Source: Azolla pinnata
Taxonomy: Eukaryota > Streptophyta > Polypodiopsida > Salviniales > Salviniaceae
NCBI GenBank assembly: GCA_037176905.1
Contig: JBBBWG010002271.1
Span: forward strand, 1-31,215
DNA: 31,215 nucleotides
Reading direction: 5' to 3'
Shown here: positions 1 through 10,111 of the stretch, piece by piece
How positions within the stretch are numbered: the stretch's first letter is position 1
How the letters are laid out: every line of letters begins with the position of its first letter
The notes under the pieces: model-generated
Databases searched by the model: none
The model's input: only the letters and a program-made list of their open reading frames with translations
What the model was told of the DNA's origin: nothing
Program-made: the position numbers and the translations under genes

Positions 1-36
1 ATTAGTGGTAGGATCAGACATAGCTTCATCCGCCAT
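1..36 (-). CDS. possible 5' end of a minus-strand reading frame leaving the window
   Basis: An ATG at 36-34 on the minus strand opens twelve codons (MADEAMSDPTTN) that run off the left edge. A TATAAATA box lies about 170 bases upstream at 215-208, and a pyrimidine-rich leader lies between them, as in plant 5' UTRs. The upstream segment looks like an LTR, so this may be the start of a retrotransposon polyprotein rather than a host gene. Twelve codons are too few to assign a product. Confidence 0.25.
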   Translation of the reverse strand, partial: MADEAMSDPTTN

Positions 37-417
37 GGCTTAATGAGAGGAGAAGCAAGGGGAAAGAGAGCGGAACCTGGAAGGTGAACAAACTGTTATG
101 AGAACGACTATGATGATTCGGAAACAGGACACGACGATTCGGAAACATGAAACTTGATGATCATTAACTGGTGTTGTTCACCTTCAATGAATCAAGGTGA
201 ACTGTTTTATTTATACAAGGAGGCATGCAAGCATGTTGTATGCATGCAATGCCATGTGTCATGTACATGGGTCATGCTGTGCATGCGATGCCATGTGTCA
301 TGTGCATGGTCAATGCTTGCATGCATGTGATGCAATGCATATCCATCACATACATGTCATGTGCTATGTTGTGCATGGTCCATGCTTACATGCATGTCAT
401 GTGACTTTTCCGTGACA
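37..417 (-). promoter_or_regulatory. CATGCA-rich promoter or LTR-like segment with TATA box
   Basis: Read on the minus strand this segment starts TGTCACGG, the kind of TG start common in plant Ty3 LTRs. It then has about 190 bases of degenerate repeats built from CATGCA, CATGTCATG and GCATGC, a TATAAATA box at 215-208, and a leader ending at an ATG at 36. It abuts the broken gag exactly where gag homology stops, which suggests a nested insertion. The opposite LTR end, primer-binding site and target duplication are not visible because the window ends. Confidence 0.4.
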
Positions 418-846
418 CGAACCATGCCAAGGCTGAGCCGCTAAGCAACGTGCCTATTAGGCCGATTCAGGATGCATTAGTGGGGTATCGGGAAGGATGC
501 ATTTAAATGACTAAGCGTACCTAATTCAGAAATCCCCGGAATTGCGATCGCGTTCCATCGAATTTCACAGGAAGTCCAATCTTGGGCTCTTTATGATATC
601 CTTGGGGACTTGATCCTTGTTGTTGTAACGCTATGATGGTTGCTTCAAGTTGTTGTACATGTAGCGCTAACTCCCCATGTTGCTTTTGCAACTCCCCATG
701 TTGTTGCGTTTGTTGTTTTTCTAGCGCGATTTGTTGTAGATCCCCTAACAATCATTGGTTTCTTGTTCCAACGCAACAAATTTTTCTTGTAGACCCTGTA
801 GCTCGGAGAAAACACATTGATATTCTTGGGCGCTGACAGTAGCCAT
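418..846 (-). pseudogene. Ty3-type retrotransposon gag, broken
   Basis: The minus-strand ATG at 846-844 begins a frame with a glutamine-rich coiled-coil stretch (QQIALEKQQTQQHGELQKQ). This is followed by the capsid signature LPVKFDGTRSQFRGFLN and, past stops, VRLVI, MHPSRYPTNAS, IGLIGTLLSGSALAWF. That order is the gag capsid domain of plant Ty3 elements, which packages element RNA into particles. Damage seen: a frameshift near 755 and stops at 523-521, about 508-506 and about 472-470. At least two of these fit C-to-T changes at CAG or CGA codons. Homology ends at about 418 against the CATGCA-rich segment. No protease, reverse transcriptase or integrase is present here. Confidence 0.75.
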
Positions 847-1023
847 AGTATTTGGAAAAAAGGGGTAAGATGATGAGAGAAACCGAAAAGAAGACTAGAG
901 GGAAAATTGGTTCAAACTGTCGGGATTAGTACTTAAACAGAGAGAGAATTAGTACTGGTAAAGGGAAGTACTATTGGTACTAAGAGTACGGGACTACGTA
1001 AGACTCCTGAGAGAGGGAGAGCG

Positions 1024-1027
<4 letters not shown>

Positions 1028-1081
<54 letters not shown>

Positions 1082-1108
1082 CGAGGGCGAGAGAGAGAGA
1101 GAGAGAGA
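1028..1108. repeat. GA microsatellite
   Basis: About 26 GA units (1028-1079) are followed by an interrupted second run (1091-1108). They lie in the presumed leader between the TATA box and the gag ATG of the minus-strand element, where they read as a CT tract. Confidence 0.95.
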
Positions 1109-1212
1109 TGATGATAACAGATGATATATTAGATGTAAAGTAAGTACAAAATAGCTATGAGGCTTAAGACTGGCATTGAACCAATTTGGTTCAACATAAT
1201 GCCTTGTGCCTC

Positions 1213-1258
1213 CTTTTATAGTATTCTCAGGAGGAGTCTTGAAGCTTCTTGAATGTTC
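1213..1258 (-). promoter_or_regulatory. heat-shock element array next to TATA box upstream of the gag
   Basis: On the minus strand a CTATAAAAGGAGG TATA box sits at about 1220-1210. Just upstream, at 1258-1241, are four perfectly spaced alternating GAA/TTC units; on the plus strand this reads GAAgcTTCttGAAtgTTC. Three such units already form a heat-shock factor site. The gag start lies about 370 bases downstream, so the arrangement fits the U3 promoter of the decayed LTR element. Heat response is inference. Confidence 0.6.
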
Positions 1259-1324
1259 CAAAGAAATCTGGAATATACATCAATTTTTTATAATAAAATT
1301 TAAATGAAAATAATATCCTATTTA

Positions 1325-1402
1325 TTACAATAGATGGTATAATGGTTAAGAGTTCGATCCTTATAACATAAGGTCATGGTTTCGAGTCTTGCCACCAATG
1401 AT
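1325..1402 (+). repeat. tRNA-derived SINE-like head
   Basis: TGGTATAATGGTTAAGAG at about 1333 resembles a tRNA D-arm (pol III A box). GGTTTCGAGTCTTGCCACC at about 1378-1396 resembles a T-arm (B box) with one extra base. The roughly 45-base spacing fits a tRNA-derived head. No clear tail or target duplication was found. It overlaps the presumed 5' edge of the decayed ParB-family gene. Confidence 0.4.
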
Positions 1403-1419
1403 GAATTGGAAAACAACAT

Positions 1420-3400
1420 TTCAGCAACAGAGCTCGTTATTCTTAGTGGTGAATTGTCATCTGGAATTATTGCTTTACAACATAATATAATTCGTTGGCA
1501 GATAATATTAAAGTCAAAGCTAGTAAAGAAAGGATATATCTTTACTTTGCCAATCACAATTATCAATATGCCTCCAATTGATCCAACTATAAGGTGAAAG
1601 CCATTAGAAATAAGGGCGTCTCAAAAAATGCATGTGTAAAACTCAAATAAGAAAATGAAGATCAATCCACATGCAACTGTGGTTCCATTTTTAGTGATGA
1701 TTGACCGAACAATATGGGGATATTGATGATTTCGATATTGTCAATCCTGAAAAATACAACTACTTTGTTATTGGTAGATCTCATTCAGTTGAGGCGAGAC
1801 AACAATTAATAAAGGAACATCGAACGACCTATTTCTTCAAGTATAAAGAATACAAAATCTATACTGGTCTATTTGTAGACGAGGCTAAACCAATGGCATG
1901 GGATCTCAATAATGCCAGTGATTGTCAACAGAAGATGTCATCAATTCAAAGGATTAGACTTTTCCATTATGAATATGTTGATGCGTTCAGGCAATATGGA
2001 CCGAAGCCATACCCTACCCTTCATCGACAATGCTTGAATTAAGTTGACATTCTAGTGGACGACTCTGTAAAATCAGATAGCCTTCGAAAGTATGAACCAT
2101 GGTTTCAACTTACTTTAAAAGATGACATTGTGTGGGAGTTACAAGACCTTATCTTCACAATGTGAGAATCCAAAGAAATAAATGGCTAGAAGGTAAAGAA
2201 AGGGAAGATCAACACACAAGTCGAAGCTAAAATAAGAAACTTGATTTTACTATAGAAGAAGTAACAGAATATATGAATCTAATACCATGGATATCCTTTC
2301 AAGGAATCAAAGATGAAAAACTCCTTGTGTTAGTTTTATCCCCGGTGATATCAAAGGAACTCAACCTTAAGGACATGGTGCTTCAATTGTCTAAGTACAT
2401 ATATTACATTGAAATTGATGTTGCATTCGTTTATTTCTAATATTTTTCTCATAATTATGTTTTTATGGTATATTATAACCATAAAGTTTTAATGAAAACT
2501 CAAGAGGTTATGATGAAGAAACTAGATTGTTTTAGTTAGGAACAAGTCCAAGAGTAATACCTAGTAACTTTATCATATAAATCATTACAAGAATACTTTC
2601 TAGTTTTTCGAGAATGTGTAAGTATTACAACCTTTTAATATAAACTATTAAATATTTTTATTGGTTTTCAATGAAAAGAATGATTGTCGTTATTAAGCAT
2701 AAACCAAGTCAGGGGAAAGGAAACTTTGGTAAAAGTCGCGACTATCCTGAAGTTCTCAATTTTCATATTGAAAGAGAATGATAAGAAAAGTCCCGATTAT
2801 TGGCTAGACAGCTAGATGTGGATACATTAGAATTTTTTAAATCATTTTCGCATCCCTCTGAGAAGTTGCATCCCCTCTCATATGGTGTATTGTAGTGATG
2901 TTGCTAATATGTTAAAACTTTTGTCACGAAAGGATTATACATTGCTAATAGTAGATATTCTATATGGCTTACTGTTGGTTGGTTTTATCAATGACGAAGA
3001 GCCTTACAAGTATACCCAATTAAACAAGATGGTCCAAGACTTTACATAGTTGACAACAACTCTGCTTTGGAGGATTTTGATTTTATACTCATAAACAAAC
3101 ATATTCAATTACAAAGGCTTTATAGAACAATTGTGCCCTCAAAAAGTTCAAGAATTGTATTAGTCTAAAAATAGATGAACCTTAGGTCAGTTTCATCAAG
3201 ATGTAGATTAATGGAATTTGGGAATGTCCCTATGACGCTTTTGAAAAAGTTGGTGGAAAGTAGATTAACGATACTAAACGGTTCCAAGTAACTTCAAGAG
3301 AACCAATGCCACCCTTAGCTAATGAATGATCTTGAAGATGCAATATCATGTGAACCATTTGGACATGATGATAACGATGAACTTTGACAAAAAAAGATTT
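1420..3400 (+). pseudogene. decayed ParB-like plus methylase-like gene, copy 1
   Basis: Translated pieces line up in order on the plus strand. A lead segment (IFTLPITIINMPPIDP, about 1540-1590) is followed by a -1 frameshift near 1700. Then comes a ParB/sulfiredoxin-like block: NPEKYNYFVIG followed by SHSVEARQQL (about 1743-1810). The conserved tract QYGPKPYPTLHRQCLN ends at a stop at 2041, and the same frame continues with few stops to about 2440. Splice-like sites near 2617 and 2680 suggest original introns. A last open piece (about 2887-3050) has KDYTLLIVDILYG followed by EEPYKYTQLNKMVQDF; DILYG (2954-2968) may be a decayed amino-methyltransferase catalytic motif. In ParB families this fold binds nucleotide and DNA. 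The role here is unknown, and the methylase call is weaker than the ParB call. Confidence 0.5.
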
Positions 3401-4368
3401 GCCCTATAGTTTATAAATGATATGGAGAATATTGTCGGAGATAATGATTTGTTATTGTTTTTTATCAAATTTAAAAACTTTCATACTATATTTAACATCT
3501 GAATGTTTGTTTGAATTGTCATTTTCTTACCAAGTTTTTTAGTTTCTAATACTTTGGTATTTTCATTCTAAAATAAGGTGTGATTTTAAACAAACTCATT
3601 CGTGACCATATTTTTGTTTTGGCTTGTGCATTGTAAACATACATTATTCACTTTTTTTTATCTCAAATATACTTGAATAGAAATGTTGTTATCTCTATAT
3701 GTATGACTTTTTTGTCTAATTTATAATTTTTTTAAACATTGTTTCTAAATTACATTTAGAAATCCCACAAATTTGTTGGTTCCAAAATACATGTTACATT
3801 ACCACCCTTTAGAGATACAAGAGATTCTTTGAGCGTAGGTTTTGACTGTTAAAATGATTCTCTTAGGGAATCTTTAAAGAGAGTAATATTACATGTTCTT
3901 TGCACAATAATATTTGAAGTTTTTTTAGGTGTATTGTCCTCTACTATCATTACCTAAAAGTTTGATTTTCAGGTGAATTAGTTTTTGAAAAAAGGTTATC
4001 TCGACACTATAGTGGGTAAAAAATTAAATTTATAGAAAGAAATGTAGCAATGATTAAGGGAGAAAATCATCAAGGAAAGTGAGAAATTAGAATTTGTTTC
4101 TTGTGAGGAAGGAGTGGGCTTTGTATCGACAAAAGTCCATATGTAAGCATATCGGCGATGCGATTGGCTAACCAAGGATAAAGGTTTGATGTCATCTTTC
4201 TAAAATGAGATGCTTCATATAAAAGTAAGTGTATTGAATGTTTGGTAATTCTCTCAATAAGATGAAGTGTTTGGAGAATAGAGGTGTAGATGACTTAACC
4301 TATAATGTCATTTGAGAGTGTTGTGTTACATTGCCTAGGATTTGATGTGATCATGCATTGGACATTAT
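3401..4368. other. AT-rich spacer, no gene seen
   Basis: No coding frame, RNA gene or clear repeat was recognised. The last several hundred bases may be the 5' untranslated region of the LINE that follows, but nothing proves it. Confidence 0.5.
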
Positions 4369-6185
4369 ATGACTTTGAGAGTCATCAAATATAAATTGTT
4401 GAAAAACAGTTTGAGAAGGGGAAGGTGGAAGTTGTCGTGCCTACTTCGACTAATTAGTCATGAAGTACGACAATACCAATCGTCTTCACATAGGAAGAAG
4501 CAACAAAACTATGATTGTTGGGTGATCGGATCAAGGCCAAGCAAAGGAGAGTTGAAGGATTTACTACATGTGGTGTTGCTAGAGCAGATAGGAAAAATCA
4601 TTGATGTTCAAATTTTAGGTAAGGGATTTTATCTCTTAAAATTGCAAGTGATGGAATCTGTGGCAAAGCTACAATAGATGAGCCCAGTGGATTTGAGAGG
4701 TTTCAAGGAAATTATAATGCCCTAAAAGCAAGGTTTCAATCCAAAGGAGGTGGTAGAAAGTGGGCAAAAGTTTACTCCTTTGATTTAAGTTTATCCAAAT
4801 CTTAGGAAGGAGTATATGTTTATGATTGAAGCCATATCTTCCAGATTTGGAGTAGTGATCAATAGAAGGGATAATATGGTAGCTACTCTTGCCAAATCAG
4901 TAGGAATGCCATCTGCTAAAGTTTGGGTACAATCTGGGATTGGGAATGATATGCCTACTTCAATTCTTTTGCCGACTGCCAAAAGGTGGATTTGTGGAGA
5001 CTTTCATGGCAACATTTCTTCTGCCAAAAGATGGAACCTGTGGTGAGGGACCATCCAAAGAAGATGGGGAGCAAAACAATAGATTTGCCAAGATGTGCAT
5101 ACTATAGGTAGGATGGGCACATGGAGATGATTGTCCATAGAAAAAAGGGAAGCAATTGGTGGATGGGCTGCCAATGGAGGATCAGACTTGGAAGCAAGTT
5201 GCGAAGAAGCATTCTTGCCAGCATTCAATGGCAGGAATTGGAGAGTGTTCTAATGTGAATAAAAATAGATTTGAAGTTTTGCAAATGGATATAGAAGAAA
5301 CTAATTTATCATCTTCGGATGTTCAAGTGATGGTTGAGATGGTGCCATTGAGGGAAGAGAGTAGAACACAAGGTAGAACACAAGGAAGGATGGTGATACA
5401 AAATCCACAAGTAAAAGAATCTCGAGTATTACGAGTTCCTGAATCTCAACAGAATGTAGTTTTTGTGATGATATGTGGAACAAGAAGTGATAAGGGTAGG
5501 TGTAATTTCTCTTTTCAAGCTAGTTTTGGTGTGGTTATGAGTATGGGCAAGTCTATCAAGAGAGTTTTCCCAACTCGCACGAGTTACATAGGTATATCGA
5601 TCAAAACTCGTGTAATTAGAAAGGAGGATGTGAAAGAGAAGGTTTTCTAAATAGTAAGGATATGTTGTTTAGTTTTGATTTTACACAATATTTTAGAATA
5701 ACTGAGAAACATGAGCTCACCACTATTCGTATGCATGTCCTATTGAAGAAGATGGATGAGAATAGGGAACTGGTGGGGTTTTCATTTCCATTTTGTGGAT
5801 ATGATGGAGTAGTGGGATGTAATAACATTAAAAGAGGCGATGGTGTCAAGTTTTCTTTTTTTCGCAATATGTGTTGACGATGCATTTATATGAGGATTTG
5901 GTAGCTAATTTAGATATAACTATGCTATCAGCTATGAATAATTTAGATAATATGAATTGTCACCATTATGTTTTACATGTACCCACGATTAATTTGTATA
6001 CCTGTGGGTATGTGTATCTACATGAAGAGGGGTGGTCTAAGGCACAAGAAAAAGAAAAAGGACATTATCATTATAGGTTTGTAAGGGAAAAATGTGAAGT
6101 CTTATTAGCTAATTTCAAGAATGATGATGGTTTAAATGAAGGTGTGCTAGAGGAGGAGCCCCCCTTGAAAGGAAGGAAGGTTTAA
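4369..6185 (+). pseudogene. LINE ORF1 (DUF4283-like), broken
   Basis: The reading frame at 4369 gives WVIGSRPSKGELKDLL, then IGKIIDVQILGKGFYLLKLQ. Past stops at 4675, 4723 and about 4789 it continues MSPVDLRGFKEIIMP, GFNPKEVVESG, YPNLRKEYMFMIEAI and VGMPSAKVWVQ. This series matches the DUF4283-type RNA-binding region of plant LINE ORF1. A further piece (5156-5650) carries KNRFEVL, a phrase common in the C-terminal part of these proteins, and another frame (5871-6185) ends just before the endonuclease. The usual zinc knuckle is not clear. ORF1 products bind element RNA in the retrotransposition complex. Confidence 0.65.
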
Positions 6186-7110
6186 TGGTCTTTAGGGTGG
6201 TATCATGGAATGTATGAGGACTTGGTGGATTGTCTGATCAAAGAAAAAGAGGTAGGTTGAGACAAGATTTGCATAGATGTATGATGGGAAGTGTAATTGA
6301 TATTTTAATGTTACAATAACATAGGTTAAATGAGGAAAAGATAAAGTGATTTGGCAAGTTGTTGCTAGGAGATTGGGAGTTGTTTTGGTCTCTAGCTTTT
6401 GAGAGATCTAGGATAAAGGGTGGTGTGGTGATTACATTGGTTGCTAAATGAAAATGTGATATATTGCATATGAAGAGTCATTATATTTTGATAAAGAGCA
6501 AGTATGAAGTAAAGGGAAGTAAAGGGGAGTAAAGGGGAGTAAAGGGGAGTAAAGGGGAGTAAAGATTTTATTTGACAGAGAGATTTATTATATGTGGGTT
6601 ATATTTATATTTTGGCAAGGACAATAATATCTGATTATGATCTCATTATTTTGATGGTCTTAGATGTTAGGGTCAGAGTGGTAACTATTTCGATATCCCA
6701 CAAAATGTATTGTTTGATCAAATCTATGGAAATTACATGCGACATGTATGATCGGCTCGTAATTAGGGGGACATTTTGTCTGCTAGTATCGGTGGCTACT
6801 TAGATTAATGAATCTAACAAGGTTTTCTCAAGAGGTTGACAAGAATCGATATCAATAGATAAAAATAAAGGAAATGTGGTTGCGAACAACTTTAAAAGCA
6901 CTTCAAAGAACAATGACCTTGTGAATGGATAGAACAACGACTTATATAGACTCAAGCCGAATTTATTTGAATCCAAGATAAGAGGGAATAATTTTCTTTT
7001 TGGAAGATTTTATTACATGGACTCAACATGCTAACAAATGTAAGAAAACATTTTTCAAGGCAAAAGGTTCTCGTCAGGTGTCTTTGGATAAGACAATTAG
7101 TAACTACCTT
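6184..7110 (+). pseudogene. LINE APE-type endonuclease domain, broken
   Basis: From the ATG at 6184 the frame reads VVSWNV, stop, GLGGLSDQRKRGRLRQDL, then IDILMLQ, stop, HRLNEEKIK, stop, FGKLLLGDWELFW and IKGGVVI. These are the N-terminal blocks of the exonuclease-endonuclease-phosphatase domain that nicks target DNA in plant LINEs. The stop in WNV-GLG is TGA where CGA (Arg) is expected. A 10-bp tandem repeat at 6509-6564 interrupts the domain. A later piece near 7018-7110 (TWTQHANKCKKTFFKAKGSR) resembles the end of the domain. Confidence 0.75.
6509..6564. repeat. 10-bp tandem repeat inside the LINE endonuclease
   Basis: Five to six copies of AAAGGGGAGT, the first with one change. A 10-base unit shifts the reading frame with each copy, so its expansion probably followed loss of function. 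Confidence 0.95.
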
Positions 7111-7409
7111 TTATGCCAATTTACTATTAGTTGATGCATTAGAAATACATCATATAGCTTGTAGACAAAGAGTTTAAAATTCAATATCTGCAAAAGTAAA
7201 GAGAAGATAATTTGTTTGTATAAAAATAAATATGTATAGGGAGAGGTGTCAAGTACGAGGTAAAAATATCTCACATAAATAGACATTTAATATTGATAAA
7301 CAATAGATATTTGAGCTTTTCATTTATACTTTGAGTAATTAATTGTGTAAGTAATTAGTTGTGTTTGTTCTCATTGGTAACATAAATTTTAATGAGATAA
7401 AAATTTTAT

Positions 7410-7730
7410 ATTTTTAATCATATAAATTTTTTTATATTTCAATTTTATGTGAATAATTTGGAAACTTCTAAACAACCAAGTCAATTGGTAAGATGATTAC
7501 ACTAGCAATATAAAATTTATATTATTAATCATTTGTTTTTAATTTTATGTGAAAATAATTTCAAAACTTCTCAAAAACCGAGTCAATTGGTAGGATGATT
7601 ATATTAACAATATAAAACTTATATTTTTAATCATATAAATTTTTTTATATTTTAATCTTATGTAAAAATAATTTCAAAACTTCTCAAAAGCCGAGTCGAT
7701 TGATTAGATGATTACACTAACAATTATTTT
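7410..7730 (+). repeat. three-copy, roughly 105-bp tandem repeat
   Basis: Three units start near 7410, 7520 and 7621. Each has an AT-rich part followed by AACTTCTMAAAARCCGAGTC and an ATTGGTARGATGATTA-like part. The latter resembles a tRNA-type A box, so the unit may derive from a SINE head, but no B box is visible. It begins about 300 bases after the LINE endonuclease ends. Confidence 0.8.
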
Positions 7731-9518
7731 GAATTTGAGTACCTTATATTGTACTCTATGTAAGTGATCATATATCATAAATATGCTCATAAAACAATAT
7801 ACAACTTCAACTCATGATGACATGATTATTAAACTAATTCAACTTACATTCTGATTGTAAAATCTAAAATCACATTGACATGAGTATTAAACCTAATCTA
7901 CGAGAGGATATGATTTCTAAACCTAATAAATCGAAACTTTCTTAGAACGTCACATAAGTGTATCTCTTGGTTGAAAGCCTTTTAGTCACGACATTGCCAG
8001 CTGATGCTATACCTTAGATTTAGTAAAGAAATTGTAGATTTAGTCCATCTTTCAAAGATTTATTGGTCAAATTTCTCAATTTGAATTTTGAAACAAGCTA
8101 GACATGCTTTGCCAATAACAAGCAAGCATCAAATGACTTCCCTCAGTTTCAGTTAATCGTTCTTATAAACCTAAACCCTAAACCTCAGCTTGCACCACTA
8201 CTTTTTCATTGGCCTCAACTTGACAGCATAGTTAGGGAATCCAATGCCTTAATAGTAATTTTATGTCCTTACAGGCCCTTTCATAGGTGGTGCCTTTATC
8301 CAAGCATTGGTCGATAATAAGACAAGTGATATTATATAAACAAATCATTTGCTATCTAGACTACAATTAGCCATTTTCTTAACATTCTTTACTTGGTAGT
8401 GTCTATGTCCGCTTAGTCTAGTGGAGCAATGACAAAAGATGTGGCGTATGGCAAGCGTGTGGTCGGCTTTTATGATAAGAAAAGCGTCGCATTGTTAGAG
8501 CCTTATCACAATGTCTTTGATTAACGCATCAAGACATGCATGAGATGCTCCAATAACATCAACGACAAATAAAAAATAATGTCCAACTTTGTTGCTTCTA
8601 TTGCAGATCTAATTGAAATAGTTGTGAAATGAATTCTACTTGGAAGTGGCTTTTTTTTTTCTAGACAACTCAATAGTGATGAAGGTAGTGGAATCGGAGC
8701 AATCGTGAATCCAATTCATAATTGGGGCTGTAGCTGATTAGAACCAAAGGTCAACCATTTTGACCACAGCGAACATCTGATCCATTTCTCTCAATAATAA
8801 TCATGATAATAATAACAGTCCAATCGATCGTTTAATTAATCCCTTTCCGGAAAAAGCAACCACAAGCATACTGACGCGGCTCGCATCGGAATCAGTTATT
8901 CCAACTCGAAACAGAACCGCATCTCAAAGCCAATGTGTGTGTCAGCGAAGCCTGACGCTTTTGATGGTTGTGTTTGTAAAAGAAAAAGGTTATGTTTTTT
9001 TGAGTTGCATAGGGCACATGGGGGGCGGTCGTTTTTTTTCGCTGTAATTAACTCATCGTCAACCACGCTTTTCCCAGAACGCTCATTGACCAAGATTCGC
9101 CCATGAGACAAAACATACAGCAGTAGTAGTAGGATGTCTACCCAATCATCCAAAGTACAGAGATCGGGGAAAAAGAGATCATAAGAGGATTTAACGGTAG
9201 AGAGTTAATCGTAGGGTTGGGTCTCGGAGAGAAAACAGGGTTTGACCTCAAGGAGCTGACTGTGCCGAGGGACCAAGCAGGCGTCTGAGCAGGTCTGCTC
9301 GGAAGCATAAAATATTATTTGACCTCGGTTCGGAGCTAGGCCGTTCTCGCGGGTAATGGTAGCTGCATCGTGTGCGTACAGCGTCTGAAGTCAGGCGATC
9401 AAAAGAAGCAACAGAAGAAGACAGCGAAATAAGAATAGAAAATCGAGCTGTGTTTTTGGGGGCGAATCTGAACCCCACTCGTATCCGTGACTCTATCACT
9501 GGCCCCTTGATAATATAT

Positions 9519-9525
<7 letters not shown>
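7731..9525. other. AT-rich spacer, no gene recognised
   Basis: No gene was recognised. A short telomere-like run (CCTAAACCCTAAACC, about 8171) is present. A minus-strand frame around 8600-8400 reads VVDVIGASHACLDALIKDI and, past one stop, FLIIKADHTLAIRHIFCHC, which could be an unidentified gene remnant. From about 8870 base composition turns more GC-rich toward the P450 gene. Confidence 0.4.

Positions 9526-9528
<3 letters not shown>

Positions 9529-9561
<33 letters not shown>
9529..9561. repeat. CA microsatellite
   Basis: About 16 CA units, preceded by a short TA and TACA tract. Confidence 0.95.
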
Positions 9562-9562
<1 letters not shown>

Positions 9563-9761
9563 TCATGAAGAGAGCCGTATGCGTGTAGGAGGGCATTGCG
9601 AGGAAATATTCGAAATGTACACGCTTGCAGGGGAATTTTAAGAGTATGTTTTTGACTTTGTCCCTTTTTTTTCACAAATTCAGGAATCCCAACCACGCTA
9701 TGTTTACAAAATTATATTGGTCTACAAAATTATATTGAGACCACGGTCGGCAAAACAGCAC

Positions 9762-9770
9762 TATATATAA
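9762..9770 (+). promoter_or_regulatory. candidate TATA box of the P450 gene
   Basis: TATATATAA about 600 bases before the P450 start codon, in a segment that becomes CpG-richer downstream. An alternative weaker TATA-like site, GATAAATAC, is at 10298-10306, about 65 bases before the ATG. The sequence alone does not decide between them. Confidence 0.3.
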
Positions 9771-10111
9771 CACTTCCACCGTGATTAACCGCCTCATTAA
9801 TCCCACACACTTGCTTCCCTCCCCTTCACCCCCCCACCCAAATCTTGCTTAATCCATCCATCCTTAATCCCGCCTCCATCCTTAATCGCGAGCTGATCAC
9901 CGCACTAACCGCATCAACGAGATCATAAAAGCACTGTTAATCAGTATTCCTAGCTGCCATAGCAGCTAATCGCGGCGGGCAAGCCGATAGATAGCTGGAA
10001 TCCTGCTCAATCACAGTCTCATACAAGTGCAGCCCCCCATCGATAGGCAGCTTTAGTACAGGATCGATCGATCGCCCACGAATTAGCCTGACAAAATATC
10101 GATTTGGCATG

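Larger units (their letters stand above)
4369..7110 (+). mobile_element. LINE retrotransposon remnant with ORF1 and endonuclease, RT absent
   Basis: A plus-strand LINE with an ORF1-like region (4369 to about 6185) followed at once by an APE-type endonuclease (6184 to about 7110). The order is that of plant L1-type LINEs. The reverse transcriptase, which should follow, is not recognisable after 7110, where AT-rich repeats begin. The element is therefore cut at its 3' side, the opposite of the usual 5' truncation at insertion; later deletion is the likeliest cause. Many in-frame stops show it is long dead. Confidence 0.75.

Noticed and set aside
197-415. Open plus-strand frame rich in Cys, His and Met
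   Set aside because: It is a by-product of the CATG-based repeats; no domain, and the strong promoter signals are on the other strand.
980-1261. Minus-strand frame with a long Ser-Leu run
   Set aside because: The Ser-Leu tract is the GA microsatellite read as CT; it lies in the presumed element leader.
8896-9153. Minus-strand 85-residue frame with a CxxC pair
   Set aside because: It starts at TTG rather than ATG and shows no family features or conserved spacing.
9248-9696. Several overlapping frames around the CA repeat
   Set aside because: Cys-Val and Thr-His runs come from the microsatellite in different frames.
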